From an uncultured bacterium (GTDB lineage: Bacteria; Cyanobacteriota; Vampirovibrionia; Gastranaerophilales; Gastranaerophilaceae), in NCBI GenBank assembly GCA_949035555.1, contig CAROLD010000001.1:124001-188000 (forward strand): a DNA stretch of 64,000 bases, read 5' to 3'. Position numbers and translations under genes: made by a program. Below the pieces are notes generated by a model. The model was not told the origin of the DNA, ran no database searches, and worked only from the letters and a program-made list of their open reading frames with translations. Below are positions 1 to 8,804 of this stretch, in pieces (the first letter of the stretch is position 1; every line of letters begins with the position of its first letter).

Positions 1-1101
1 GACCTTGTAGAAAACACTATTACCACATCAAATATTGCATATTACGCAAAAATAATTCAGGAAAAAGCCGTAAAAAGGGCATTAATTAATGCAGGTTCCG
101 AGATTGTCAGTAAAGGTTATGACCTCGAACCTAGCGACCGGTCGCTTGAGCAGGCAGAAAAACTTATTTTTGATATCGGTTCAAGCAAAGCTACAGCTGA
201 TTTGAAACACGTTAAAGATTTAGTTCTGGATACGTGGGATAATATTGAGTACAGATTTAATCATAGAGATGAATTATCAGGTTTGAGAACAGATTTTACC
301 GAACTTGATAATATGATGAGCGGTTTGCACCGTTCGGATTTGATAATCCTTGCGGCACGTCCGGCAATGGGAAAAACTGCATTTGCACTTAACATTGCAC
401 AAAATGTTGCAGTAAAAGAAAATGTTCCGGTTTGCATATTCTCGCTTGAAATGTCAGCATCACAGCTGGTACAGAGAATGTTGTGTTCTTATGCAGAAGT
501 TGATGCTCAAAGACTTAAAACAGGTAATATGTTACAGCAGGATTTGGATAAACTTGCCATGGCGATGAACGATTTCAGCCAGGCGCCTATCTATATTGAT
601 GATACCAGCGGATGTACATTAACGGATATTCGTACAAAATGCCGCAGATTGAAAACGCAGCAAAAAGATTTAGGACTAATCGTAATCGACTACTTGCAGT
701 TGATGGAAGGCGGAGGAAAAGATGACCGTTTACAACAAATTTCTGCAATTTCCAGAGGTTTAAAAATTCTGGCAAAAGAACTTGATGTTCCTATTATTAC
801 ATTATCACAGCTATCCCGTGCGGTTGAAGGCAGAAATGACAAACGCCCTATGCTTTCAGACTTGAGAGAATCAGGTTCAATCGAGCAGGACGCGGATATT
901 GTAATGTTTATTTACCGTGAGGATTATTATAATAAAGGCGAATCTGAAGAAGAGGAAAACGTTAAGGCGCAATCTAAAGGTTTATCTGAAATTATTATTG
1001 CTAAACACAGAAACGGTCCTGTAGGAACAGTTAAATTGTTATTCCAAGGCAATATTACGAAATTCAAAAACCCTATCGATACAGCTTTCGACGCCTTTTA
1101 G
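1..1101 (+). CDS. dnaB: Replicative DNA helicase DnaB, 5'-truncated by the window edge
   Basis: Hexameric 5'-3' helicase that unwinds DNA at the replication fork. The frame is open from base 1, and the first 67 residues (…AYYAKIIQEKAVKRALI…) match the end of the DnaB N-terminal domain, so the first in-frame TTG at 202 is not the true start; the gene begins outside the window. About 366 residues are present. The RecA-like C-terminal domain shows Walker A (AARPAMGKT, near fragment residue 118), Walker B (LIVIDYLQL), SQLSRAVE and the SDLRESGSIEQDAD region. No intein is seen. No strong terminator follows; a remnant of a dispersed repeat lies in the downstream gap. Identification is secure, 5' extent unknown. 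Confidence 0.97.
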   Translation, partial: DLVENTITTSNIAYYAKIIQEKAVKRALINAGSEIVSKGYDLEPSDRSLEQAEKLIFDIGSSKATADLKHVKDLVLDTWDNIEYRFNHRDELSGLRTDFTELDNMMSGLHRSDLIILAARPAMGKTAFALNIAQNVAVKENVPVCIFSLEMSASQLVQRMLCSYAEVDAQRLKTGNMLQQDLDKLAMAMNDFSQAPIYIDDTSGCTLTDIRTKCRRLKTQQKDLGLIVIDYLQLMEGGGKDDRLQQISAISRGLKILAKELDVPIITLSQLSRAVEGRNDKRPMLSDLRESGSIEQDADIVMFIYREDYYNKGESEEEENVKAQSKGLSEIIIAKHRNGPVGTVKLLFQGNITKFKNPIDTAFDAF

Positions 1102-1146
1102 AAAACCTAAAAAGAATCGTAATTGAAAACTATATTGAAGTAAGTC

Positions 1147-1176
1147 AGCCTTTATTTTTGTCATTCTGAACTTGAC
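1147..1176 (+). repeat. Degenerate copy of a dispersed palindromic repeat
   Basis: The gap contains GTCATTCTGAACTTGA (1160-1175), which matches the core of the intact palindromic element at 55453-55509. Only the left half of the inner palindrome is kept here. Confidence 0.5.
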
Positions 1177-1201
1177 AATGCCAATTTAAGAATATCCATT
1201 C

Positions 1202-1229
1202 TTGCTATTTATTCAATAGCTGATATAAT
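1202..1229 (+). promoter_or_regulatory. Vegetative promoter giving a leaderless transcript (CDF gene)
   Basis: TTGCTA (1202-1207), 16-base spacer, TATAAT (1224-1229). Seven bases separate the -10 box from the ATG at 1237, and no Shine-Dalgarno sequence is present, so the mRNA would start at or next to the A of the start codon. Confidence 0.6.
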
Positions 1230-1236
1230 TACTGTT

Positions 1237-2133
1237 ATGGACATAAACAGAGAGAAAAAATTAGCGGCAGGCTTATCAATATTTTCAAACACTTTGATAA
1301 TTATATTAAAACTTGCAGCAGGACTTATTTCGGGAAGTATAAGTATTATCTCTGAAGCAGTTCACTCATTGAGTGATTTTTTAGCTTCTGTTTTAACATT
1401 TTTTGCTGTTATCAAATCTTCCGAACCGGCTGATAAAAAACACCCGTTCGGACATGGTAAATACGAAGATATGTCAGGATTTATTGAAGGCGGATTGATT
1501 ATATTTGCAGCACTTTTTATAATTTATGAAGCCTTAAAAAAGATATTCACAGGTCACTGCGGGGATGTTGATACAACCCTTGGCTTATGGGTTATGGGAA
1601 TTTCGGCATTTGCAAACTTAGTCGTAAGTTCTGTACTTTTTAAAGTTGCTATATCTGCTGATTCAATTTCATTATATGCTGATGCACAGCATTTACGCAC
1701 AGATGTGTGGTCATCTGCGGGAGTTTTTACCGGGCTTCTTGCAATTAAACTTACGGGAATTTATGTTTTAGACCCGATTATTGCAATTTTTGTTGCATTA
1801 ATTATATTCAAAGCAGGCTTTCAAATTTCTCGTAAAACTATGGATAATCTGCTTGATTGTTCCCTTCCTGACAGTGATTTAGAACAAATAAGCACAATTT
1901 TAAATTCCTTTAAAAATAACGGAATAATTACTTACAAGGATTTAAAAGCCCGATGTCTGGGTTCGCAAAAGCGCGTTGAGGTAACCCTAATTTTTCCGCA
2001 GGATATGACTATTCTGGATTGCCACAATATTTGTGACAAAATAGAACATACGTTGATGCAGAGTATCGAAAATATTCAAACAAATATCCATCTTGAGCCT
2101 GAAACTGCCTCTGAAGCAAAAATTCTTAGCTGA
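1237..2133 (+). CDS. Cation diffusion facilitator (CDF) family metal efflux carrier
   Basis: Inner-membrane divalent metal/proton antiporter of 298 residues, the usual CDF length. Several hydrophobic segments fill residues 1-205, and a soluble C-terminal metal-sensing domain follows (about 210-290). Diagnostic motifs are SEAVHSLSD in helix 2, HPFGHGKYE at its cytoplasmic end, and the helix 5 metal site in YADAQHLRTDVWSS (D-x3-H-x3-D arrangement). The metal (Zn, Mn, Fe, Co or Cd) cannot be told from sequence. Its 3' end overlaps the convergent gshA by 8 bases with no terminator between. It is probably transcribed as a leaderless mRNA from its own promoter. Confidence 0.92.
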   Translation: MDINREKKLAAGLSIFSNTLIIILKLAAGLISGSISIISEAVHSLSDFLASVLTFFAVIKSSEPADKKHPFGHGKYEDMSGFIEGGLIIFAALFIIYEALKKIFTGHCGDVDTTLGLWVMGISAFANLVVSSVLFKVAISADSISLYADAQHLRTDVWSSAGVFTGLLAIKLTGIYVLDPIIAIFVALIIFKAGFQISRKTMDNLLDCSLPDSDLEQISTILNSFKNNGIITYKDLKARCLGSQKRVEVTLIFPQDMTILDCHNICDKIEHTLMQSIENIQTNIHLEPETASEAKILS

Positions 2134-3457
2134 CAGATTGGATATATTTAATCATTTTTTTCAAATCTTTATTCCAAATGCCGTTCCATTTTTTCTGGAT
2201 AACATCAGCAGGAGAAATACCTTTCATCGTATATTCTTTTATTGCTTCCAGAAATAAATCTTCCCCCGTTTGTGCATTTTTGAGAGATTTTTCAGCAATT
2301 TTTATGATTTCTTTTGCATAATCTTCAATTTTAACTTTTTTGATTTTTGCCTGTAAACCTTGTTTTGGCACATTATAGCGAAGCTCTGAAAAATCTTTAT
2401 ATTGAAGATGTTTAAACAGCTCTTCACACTCGTCCATTGCAATGTTGTCATACATTATGCCTTTGTAGATTGCAAGGATTGCGTATTTCAAATCTCCTCC
2501 GACACAGTCGTGGTTACGTATTTCTATGAAATTTCTCATTCTAACTTCAGGGAAATACAAATTTGCTTGAAGTTCGTAATCCTCAAGTGTAGGGAATTCA
2601 CCCATAAACCCGTTTTTCATATATTCCTCAAACGTAATATCTCCGTTTAGCTCAATCGGACCTACGTTTCTCTGAATGAAAATCATAGGAGTTTTCAAAA
2701 CGCAGTCAATGTATTCGTCGAACGAAAATTCTTCACTAATTTTGCCGCAGAAGCCACATCTGTCGTTGTCAGTATTAATCCAGCTCAAACCGCGGAATGT
2801 TTTATAACCTGTATCAACACCGCCTCTGATAGGTGAGTTTGCAAACATTGCAGTCATAAAAGGGGTTAATTTATTTGCAAGTTTGAATTTTCTCATTGCA
2901 TCTTCTTCTGACTTAAAATCAATACAGCATTGAATTCCTGCGGTTTCTCTCATCATTACGTCAGATAGAATACCCCAGAGATAATTTGCCATAATGCGAT
3001 ATCTCTTTTTAGGAATAAGATTGATGGATTTATGCGTTGAATAAGGAGAAACCCCATAGTTCAAAAGAGTCATATTTGAACCTTCGAGTACTGAATTTAT
3101 AATTTCGTTAATTTCTTCAATGTTATTTTTTAACTGAAAAATAGTTCTCTGCGGTTCTGCGCTGATTTCAACCTGAGAACCCGGTTCAAGCGTAATGGTG
3201 TCATGATTTTTCTTAAGCCCTATTATATTTTTGCCGTCTAAGATATAATCCCAGGTTGCTTCTCTTGCAAAATCTTCAAGGAATTTTTTGACACCGAAAT
3301 CACTCCAATAATCTACAGCCTTAAATGAAGTTGCCGAGATAGGTAATCTCTCATACTCCATACTAATTTTAAAATCCTCAGCTTTTTTGAAACCTTTAGT
3401 ATATAGTTTTAAAATATCTTCTCTATCTAGTCGTTGTTGGTTTTCAACTTTAATCAT
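2126..3457 (-). CDS. gshA: Glutamate-cysteine ligase, GCS2 type
   Basis: ATP-dependent ligation of L-glutamate and L-cysteine to gamma-glutamylcysteine, first step of glutathione synthesis, in the cytoplasm. The 443-residue protein matches the GCS2 fold of cyanobacterial and plant-like enzymes: GVSPYSTHKSINLIPKKRY (substrate region), MMRETAGIQCCIDFKSEEDA, a TPFMTAMFANSPIRGG loop and WINTDNDRCGFC. The start is the ATG at 3457, preceded on the minus strand by an AGGGG ribosome-binding site. No glutathione synthetase is in the window, so the product could be glutathione or only gamma-glutamylcysteine. Close relatives include EgtA-type ligases, but nothing near suggests ergothioneine. Confidence 0.88.
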   Translation of the reverse strand: MIKVENQQRLDREDILKLYTKGFKKAEDFKISMEYERLPISATSFKAVDYWSDFGVKKFLEDFAREATWDYILDGKNIIGLKKNHDTITLEPGSQVEISAEPQRTIFQLKNNIEEINEIINSVLEGSNMTLLNYGVSPYSTHKSINLIPKKRYRIMANYLWGILSDVMMRETAGIQCCIDFKSEEDAMRKFKLANKLTPFMTAMFANSPIRGGVDTGYKTFRGLSWINTDNDRCGFCGKISEEFSFDEYIDCVLKTPMIFIQRNVGPIELNGDITFEEYMKNGFMGEFPTLEDYELQANLYFPEVRMRNFIEIRNHDCVGGDLKYAILAIYKGIMYDNIAMDECEELFKHLQYKDFSELRYNVPKQGLQAKIKKVKIEDYAKEIIKIAEKSLKNAQTGEDLFLEAIKEYTMKGISPADVIQKKWNGIWNKDLKKMIKYIQSVS

Positions 3458-3512
3458 GCCTGCCCCTTTTATATATATTATTATAACATTATTTAAGATA
3501 TCAAATAAAACT

Positions 3513-3545
3513 TTGTAAACATTTACCTGTGTGTGGTATTATACT
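3513..3545 (+). promoter_or_regulatory. Promoter of rsmA-ispE, near-leaderless
   Basis: TTGTAA (3513-3518) is followed after 18 bases by TATTAT (3537-3542); the overlapping TATACT (3540-3545) ends seven bases before the ATG at 3553. There is no ribosome-binding site, so a leaderless or nearly leaderless mRNA is likely. Confidence 0.5.
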
Positions 3546-3552
3546 TAGTAAG

Positions 3553-4404
3553 ATGAATTACTTCGACAGAGCAAGATACTTTAGAACTAAAAAACGCCTC
3601 GGACAAAACTTCCTTGTTGACGGGGAAGTTATACAGGACATAATTGAATTCGCAAATATTACACCAGAAGATACGATAGTTGAAATCGGTCCCGGGGTAG
3701 GATTTGTTACAGAACAGCTTGTTAAATATGCAAAAAAAGTTATTGCTATTGAACTTGATGAAGAAGCGATAGCGGAACTCAAAAAACTTGATGCTCCAAA
3801 TTTGGAAATTATTCACAATGATGTTTTGAAAACTGATTTATCAGCATTATGCGACGAACAGTTTAAAGTCGTTGCAAATATTCCATATTATATTACAAGC
3901 CCTATTATTGCACATCTGCTGGGTGAAGTTGACGATTTGAATAACAAAAACCGCAATAAAATTAAAGATATAATTTTGATGGTACAGGAAGAAGTTGCAC
4001 GCAGAATGGCTGCGGACGAGAATTCACAAGGCAAACAATACGGCTTGCTGACTATTTTATCTCAGTTCTGGGCTGATGTAAAAATTTTACGTCTTGTAGG
4101 CAGAAAATCTTTTTATCCTGCACCGAAGGTTAATTCTGCACTTGTAAAACTTGATGTGAGAAAAGAGCCTAAGCTCAAACTTACGGACTATTCTCACTTT
4201 AGAAGAACTGTTAAAGCCGGCTTTGCTCAGCGAAGAAAGAATATTAAAAACTGTCTTTTAAACTGCGGATTTTTACGGGAAAATATTACAAAAGCTTTAT
4301 CCTCACTGGGTATAGATGAAAATACAAGAGGCGAAAAACTGTCGATTGAAACATTCGGCAAGCTTTCAGAAGCACTTTTAGGACAGGAAAATGCAAACAA
4401 TTAA
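3553..4404 (+). CDS. rsmA: 16S rRNA dimethyladenosine transferase RsmA/KsgA
   Basis: Dimethylates two adjacent adenines near the 3' end of 16S rRNA during 30S maturation, using S-adenosylmethionine. From the ATG at 3553 it is 283 residues, normal for KsgA. Motifs: LGQNFLVD at the N-terminus, VEIGPGVGFVTEQL (SAM motif I), IELDEE, VVANIPYYITSPII (catalytic NxPY-type motif) and FYPAPKVNSALVKL. An in-frame GTG at 3529 would add eight residues but overlaps the -35/-10 region, so I reject it. The last bases overlap ispE, so the two are translationally coupled, a common pairing. Confidence 0.95.
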   Translation: MNYFDRARYFRTKKRLGQNFLVDGEVIQDIIEFANITPEDTIVEIGPGVGFVTEQLVKYAKKVIAIELDEEAIAELKKLDAPNLEIIHNDVLKTDLSALCDEQFKVVANIPYYITSPIIAHLLGEVDDLNNKNRNKIKDIILMVQEEVARRMAADENSQGKQYGLLTILSQFWADVKILRLVGRKSFYPAPKVNSALVKLDVRKEPKLKLTDYSHFRRTVKAGFAQRRKNIKNCLLNCGFLRENITKALSSLGIDENTRGEKLSIETFGKLSEALLGQENANN

Positions 4405-5191
4405 AATTAAATGCCCTGCAAAAATAAATTTGACTCTAAAGGTTATAAATAAAAGAGAAGACGGATTTCATAATATCGAAAGCATTATGCAGACAATCAA
4501 TTTGTTTGATTATTTGACTATTTCAATGGAAGATGCGGGAAATAACGAAATTCTACTGAGCGGGAATTGCAAAGAAATCCCTTACGATGAGCGAAATCTT
4601 GTTTATAAAGCCGCAAAATTGTATCTTGATACTAATAATATTCATAATAAAAAATTTAGCGTCTATATTGATAAAAATATCCCTGTTTCAGCGGGTCTTG
4701 CGGGTGGCAGTACAAACGCGGCAGGCATGCTGTACGGTATGAATAAACTTTTAGGCGGCTTGATGTCTGTTGAAGAACTGCACAAACTATGTGCAAAATT
4801 GGGGTCTGATTTGAATTTTTGTCTTACGGGCGGCTGTATGATGACAAAAGGCAGAGGTGAAATCCTTGAACCTTCTGATTTTGTTGAACGCACAGTTAAT
4901 CTTATAAAACCTCTAAATCTCGGGATTTCTGCAAAAGAAGCCTATACTAAGTTTTCTCAAAAGAATTCACAGCATCATCAAGGGCGTGAAGATTATGTGA
5001 ATGATTTGGAATGGGCTGTGATTGATGATTACAGGGAATTACAGTATATAAAAACAAGCTACCCTGCGTCAGTAATGACCGGTTCAGGTTCTACATATTA
5101 TTCTTTCAATGAAGAGTTTGCAAACCATGATGAATACTGGGTTTGCAATGGTCTAAAAACTATCTCTTTTGGTATTTGTGAAGTTTTGTAA
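4391..5191 (+). CDS. ispE: 4-diphosphocytidyl-2-C-methyl-D-erythritol kinase
   Basis: GHMP kinase that phosphorylates CDP-methylerythritol, step four of the MEP route to isoprenoids. The 266 residues are slightly shorter than the usual 280-300. N-terminal CPAKINLTLKV, the ATP-binding glycine-rich motif PVSAGLAGGSTNAAG (about residues 98-112), the SDLNFCLTGG motif and the C-terminal MTGSGST motif are all present. The start overlaps the rsmA stop by 14 bases. No other MEP gene lies in the window. A long non-coding leader belonging to the next gene follows. Confidence 0.94.
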   Translation: MQTIKIKCPAKINLTLKVINKREDGFHNIESIMQTINLFDYLTISMEDAGNNEILLSGNCKEIPYDERNLVYKAAKLYLDTNNIHNKKFSVYIDKNIPVSAGLAGGSTNAAGMLYGMNKLLGGLMSVEELHKLCAKLGSDLNFCLTGGCMMTKGRGEILEPSDFVERTVNLIKPLNLGISAKEAYTKFSQKNSQHHQGREDYVNDLEWAVIDDYRELQYIKTSYPASVMTGSGSTYYSFNEEFANHDEYWVCNGLKTISFGICEVL

Positions 5192-5256
5192 AATGGTGTA
5201 GCTTCACTATTTATAGCTATTTTCGCCTTTTATGGTGCATTTACTCCAGAAATTAT

Positions 5257-5284
5257 TAAAGATAATTTTTAAAATTGCCGATAA
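5257..5284 (+). promoter_or_regulatory. Sigma-28 (FliA/SigD-type) promoter
   Basis: TAAAG (5257-5261), exactly 15 bases, then GCCGATAA (5277-5284). The -10 is a perfect match to the FliA consensus, and the spacing lies within the range known for SigD promoters. A sigma-28 family gene is encoded at 51137-51961. The predicted transcript would carry a leader of about 260 bases into the gene at 5554. Confidence 0.7.
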
Positions 5285-5392
5285 CGCATGTGTGTAAAGG
5301 TTACTGACGACTATGAAAGGTAAAAGATGACAAACTTTTGTGTAAGAGGTAAGCCGGGATAAAGTGTAATTCGGTTTCAAAATTAGATTATC

Positions 5393-5422
5393 TTAATATT
5401 TCTTAATATGGTGAAATATAAT
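5393..5422 (+). promoter_or_regulatory. TTAATAT direct repeat at the -35 of a TATAAT promoter
   Basis: TTAATAT occurs at 5393-5399 and 5403-5409, an exact 10-base period, followed after seven bases by TATAAT (5417-5422). This is the layout of OmpR/PhoB-type response-regulator boxes that replace the -35 element. The same arrangement recurs before the gene at 10467. Confidence 0.5.
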
Positions 5423-5553
5423 CTATATAAGGAATGTAGGTGTATAGTATATACTAAGTAAATATTTTGTAGTCAATTTTGGGGCAAAAAAAACGTTTAT
5501 TAAAACATAGTGAAAATAAGTACAAGTTTCTATAAGAAAAGAAAGGACAAAAA

Positions 5554-7833
5554 ATGGAACCATTAAGTGTGCAAGTGAATGGCAGAACCGTTCAAATCAA
5601 AAATGCGGACCAGATTGCCGCTTTAAGAGATGCAGGAGTATTAAATGAACAAGATGCGGTAAAATTACAGGAACAGTTAAAACCGAAAGAGCAGCCAAAG
5701 ACAGACGAAGTAAAAGTTGAACACAAGCCTGCGACAGATGAGGATAAGGCAAAAGCTGAAGGCTCAAGAAAAGCGCAGAGTGATGCTACAGCAAGAGCCG
5801 CTAATGCGAAATATTTTGGTGAAGAATCTCTGAAACTTCCAACCAAAGAATTGAGAGGTTTCTTATATGGCATGACAGAAGCCGCAAATGACGGTGATTA
5901 TAAAAAGGCTGCTGAATATTATTTAAAATTAGAACAGGCAGGAGTTTTTGCAGAAGAAACCGGTGTTCAAAAACCTCCGTTCGCGGAACAGATGGAAGAA
6001 GCTGCTAACGCTATCAGACAAGAAAGCGCTGCCGAATTCCAACGTCAGGCAACAGCAGAAAATGTTGTCCGCGGTGTGAACTCAAGAGAAGGTATGGAAG
6101 CTCTTGTTAAAACCTATGAAGGTATGGATGAAAAAGACGAAGTAAAAGCTGAATTAGGTGTCACAGGTCGCGGCGCCGGCAAAGTTGCTAAAAATGCCAG
6201 AAAAAACAGTGAACATATTCAACGACAATTGAATTTGAATACTGTATATGTCGAAGGTAAAACATACACTATTGACGGCAAACAGATGACTGCAGAAGAA
6301 GCTAAAAAACATGATAAACAACAACTGGGTGATGATTGGGATAAAAAACGTCCTCAGGTTCAAGTAATGTCAAAAGAAGGATATGCTGTTGCTGAAAAAT
6401 TGAACGAAAAAGCAAAAGAAATGGGTGTTTCAATTCTTAATGAAGATGGTTCAATAGATATTGAAAAAGCTCAATCAGTAGCGAGAGGTATCGTTTCAAT
6501 TGCAGGTGACCGTGGTGACAGAAACGAGTTAGAACTTGTAGCAAAAGAACTTGGCGTAAAAGAAAAAGATGTTAAAGCTTTCTTGAGAGGTTTAAATATT
6601 GACTATAAGAAAGATAAGACCTGGCTTGCTCATACTATCGGCGGAGTTTTAGGTGCAGGTACAGCAGCTACGGCATATTTCACTGACTTTATGACCGGCG
6701 GTGCAGTTACTAAAGCTATCAGCTATATTGTTCCGGGGGCAGTAAATACAGCTATTGATAAAACTATAACTAATAATATCAATGAAGTAACTGTTCAAGG
6801 TCCTGACGGACAAAACTATTATGATAAGATTGAAACATCTGCAACGACATTTACAACGACATATACTACAACTCCGGATACTGTTGGAACTAAAGATGTA
6901 AAAGTTAAGCCTAAAAAAGGTTTGGGTGACGCTATTGGAGCTTTAGGTATGGGTTATACCGTATATGATTTAAGTACAAAAGCGTTGAAAGCGGTATTTA
7001 ACAAAGATCCTAACATTTTGAAAAAAGATGCAACTCTGGCTGATGCATTGGAAGATCCTTCTAAATTGAAGAAAAAACACAATCAGGAAGTTATGACATA
7101 TATCAAAAACTTCAAGATTGAAGGATATGATGAAGCTACTCAAAGACAAATCAAATTAGCTTTGATGGAAGAAGCTATGGGTAATAACGGTACAGGCAAG
7201 TTGAACGACAGAGAATTAGTCGGTATTGCGGCAGCATTGAAATCTATACCTCCGAAAAAAGACGATACAACAACTCCGGATATCACAACTCCGGATATTA
7301 CGACCCCGGATATCACAACACCTGTTACAACAACAGTTACACGTGATTACGGTATCGACGAAACTAAGATTGATAACCCGACATATGATGTAAAATCAGG
7401 TGACAATCCTGCAGGTATGATATTCGCATTCTACGGAGTGCCGTATAATAGAAAACCTGGTTCAGCATTCCAAAAACTATACACAGCGTGGGCAGCTGAA
7501 AACAACTACAAAAAAGGTGATAATATGGTTGTCGGCACCAAGCTTGTATTCCCGCCAATCACACTGGATGACGGTACAACATATGAAGCTGATATGTCAA
7601 AAGACCCGACAAAAGGCAAAGTTGTTAAAAACAACAGAGGTCGAAGCGGCGGCGGCGGTAAAACCCAAAGAGCAGGTTATCAGGGTTATGAAAAAACAAA
7701 TACCAAAAAGTCCGATGAGGAAGAAGCAACAACAGAAAGAACTTGGACCGGTCCTGCACGTGATACAAGACCTCAGGCGCAAGGAGATATTGAACAACAA
7801 AGAAGAAAACGTGCCGAAGAAGATAAAAAATAA
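5554..7833 (+). CDS. Large lineage-specific protein with TTPDI repeats and a LysM-like segment
   Basis: A 759-residue hydrophilic protein that I do not recognise as a named family. It has no signal peptide. Residues 1-100 are Lys/Glu/Ala-rich. A middle region (about 360-400, GGVLGAGTAATAYFTDFMTGG) is hydrophobic and glycine-rich and could insert in a membrane. Thr-rich stretches follow, including three TTPDI repeats encoded by 15-base units (about 7270-7320). Residues about 608-670 (YDVKSGDNPAG … VVGTKLVFPP) look like a degenerate LysM peptidoglycan-binding module. The tail is Arg/Lys/Glu-rich. Two regulated promoters lie in its long leader, one of sigma-28 type. A role at the cell wall or in export is inference only. 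A strong terminator follows. Confidence 0.8.
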   Translation: MEPLSVQVNGRTVQIKNADQIAALRDAGVLNEQDAVKLQEQLKPKEQPKTDEVKVEHKPATDEDKAKAEGSRKAQSDATARAANAKYFGEESLKLPTKELRGFLYGMTEAANDGDYKKAAEYYLKLEQAGVFAEETGVQKPPFAEQMEEAANAIRQESAAEFQRQATAENVVRGVNSREGMEALVKTYEGMDEKDEVKAELGVTGRGAGKVAKNARKNSEHIQRQLNLNTVYVEGKTYTIDGKQMTAEEAKKHDKQQLGDDWDKKRPQVQVMSKEGYAVAEKLNEKAKEMGVSILNEDGSIDIEKAQSVARGIVSIAGDRGDRNELELVAKELGVKEKDVKAFLRGLNIDYKKDKTWLAHTIGGVLGAGTAATAYFTDFMTGGAVTKAISYIVPGAVNTAIDKTITNNINEVTVQGPDGQNYYDKIETSATTFTTTYTTTPDTVGTKDVKVKPKKGLGDAIGALGMGYTVYDLSTKALKAVFNKDPNILKKDATLADALEDPSKLKKKHNQEVMTYIKNFKIEGYDEATQRQIKLALMEEAMGNNGTGKLNDRELVGIAAALKSIPPKKDDTTTPDITTPDITTPDITTPVTTTVTRDYGIDETKIDNPTYDVKSGDNPAGMIFAFYGVPYNRKPGSAFQKLYTAWAAENNYKKGDNMVVGTKLVFPPITLDDGTTYEADMSKDPTKGKVVKNNRGRSGGGGKTQRAGYQGYEKTNTKKSDEEEATTERTWTGPARDTRPQAQGDIEQQRRKRAEEDKK

Positions 7834-7847
7834 TCTTCATATAATCG

Positions 7848-7880
7848 AAAGGGGCGATGCATACGCATCGCCCCCTTCTT
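7848..7880 (+). terminator. Intrinsic terminator after the 759-residue protein
   Basis: GGGGCGATGC (7851-7860) pairs with GCATCGCCCC (7865-7874) around an ATAC loop, followed by a short T-rich run. It ends just upstream of the next promoter's -35. Confidence 0.85.
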
Positions 7881-7881
7881 A

Positions 7882-7910
7882 TTGCATACCTTACAAAAAT
7901 CTGCTAAAAT
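7882..7910 (+). promoter_or_regulatory. Promoter giving a leaderless transcript (TrmB-type gene)
   Basis: TTGCAT (7882-7887), 17-base spacer ending in an extended TGC, then TAAAAT (7905-7910). Only six bases lie between the -10 and the ATG at 7917. Confidence 0.6.
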
Positions 7911-7916
7911 TCTTTT

Positions 7917-8717
7917 ATGGACGATATTGTTGAAAAGTTAAAAGAATTGGGATTTAATTCGTACGAAGCAAAGGTTTATCTTGCGTTATTAAAAAAATAT
8001 CCTGCAACAGGTTATGAAGTTTCGCAGATTGCAGATATCCCGCAGTCAAGAGCCTATGATGCATTGAAATCCCTTGTGGGGTCAAAAATTGCTTTTGCTA
8101 CAGCTGAAAAACCCCAAAAATACACCCCTGTATCGCCAAAAGAGTTAACCGTACGATTTAAGCGAAAGATGACTTCTACAATTGATTATCTGGAAAAGAA
8201 ACTTCCTGATGTAAAAGAAGATTATAATGAACCAATTCACACGCTTTGCGGTTACGAAAATATTTTGAAAAAGTTAAAAGAAGTTATAAAAAATTCCCGC
8301 AAGTCCATTTATCTTGAAGTTTGGGCGAACGACTTTAAACATCTTGATGCTGAGCTTTCCAACGCTTACGACCGCGGAGTCGATATAAAAATTGTGGGCT
8401 ATGATAATTTGACTTCGCCATACGGGCTTGTATACAGACACGAAGGCGGTAAAGAGATTGAATTTTCTGTTGGAAGCAGATTAGTTTACCTGTTGTCAGA
8501 TGAAGAAGAATCCGTATTCGGGCAGATTGAAAAACAGGTTGTATGGACAAAGAATAAAGATATTGCATTTTTGCTAAAGCAATTTGTTGTTCATGACATG
8601 TATTTGCTGGATGTAAACAGACAGTTCCCTGAGCAGTTGAAATACTTCTACGGCACAGGATTTAAAAAGCTGAAAGACAAAATTTTGACCAAAAATTCTG
8701 CATATAATATACATTAA
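7917..8717 (+). CDS. TrmB-family transcriptional regulator
   Basis: Winged-helix regulator of 266 residues. The N-terminal TrmB domain is clear: LGFNSYEAKVYLALLKKYP and YEVSQIADIPQSRAYDALKSL (recognition helix), then the wing KPQKYTPVSPKEL at about residues 60-75. The rest (about 105-266) resembles the C-terminal effector domain, related to the phospholipase D-like fold and usually binding sugars in archaeal and bacterial TrmB proteins. No transport or sugar gene is adjacent, so its targets are unknown. It is monocistronic, with a terminator just before its promoter and a convergent XRE gene after it. Confidence 0.85.
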   Translation: MDDIVEKLKELGFNSYEAKVYLALLKKYPATGYEVSQIADIPQSRAYDALKSLVGSKIAFATAEKPQKYTPVSPKELTVRFKRKMTSTIDYLEKKLPDVKEDYNEPIHTLCGYENILKKLKEVIKNSRKSIYLEVWANDFKHLDAELSNAYDRGVDIKIVGYDNLTSPYGLVYRHEGGKEIEFSVGSRLVYLLSDEEESVFGQIEKQVVWTKNKDIAFLLKQFVVHDMYLLDVNRQFPEQLKYFYGTGFKKLKDKILTKNSAYNIH

Positions 8718-8728
8718 TTACTTATTAT

Positions 8729-8758
8729 GTTTTGTCATTCTGAGCTTGACTCAAAATC
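8729..8758 (+). repeat. Dispersed palindromic repeat, second degenerate copy
   Basis: TTTTGTCATTCTGAGCTTGA followed by CTCAAAATC. Compared with the intact copy at 55453-55509, the inner stem has TGAG/CTCA in place of TGAA/TTCA, so both sides of one base pair changed and pairing is kept. Confidence 0.5.
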
Positions 8759-8804
8759 TATCAATATTGGTTCAGCCCGTAAGGGGTAAACGGGTATAAG
8801 TATT

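Larger units (their letters stand above)
5192..5553 (+). other. 362-base non-coding leader with two candidate promoters
   Basis: No convincing ORF is present (an 11-codon ATG frame at 5288-5323 has no ribosome-binding site). The stretch holds a sigma-28 type promoter (5257-5284), a 13-base piece of the dispersed repeat (TGACAAACTTTTG, about 5327-5339), a 7-base inverted repeat AGATTAT/ATAATCT (5385-5391 and 5418-5424), a tandem TTAATAT repeat over the -35 of a TATAAT promoter, and a GAAAGGA ribosome-binding site before 5554. Confidence 0.7.

Noticed and set aside
202..204. TTG as the start of dnaB
   Set aside because: Upstream residues in frame match DnaB, so the gene is cut by the window edge.
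5288..5323. 11-codon ORF in the 5.2 kb leader
   Set aside because: No ribosome-binding site and no special codons; likely chance.
7517..7933. Plus-strand frame of 138 codons overlapping the end of the 759-residue gene
   Set aside because: Out-of-frame shadow that runs through the terminator hairpin into the next promoter.
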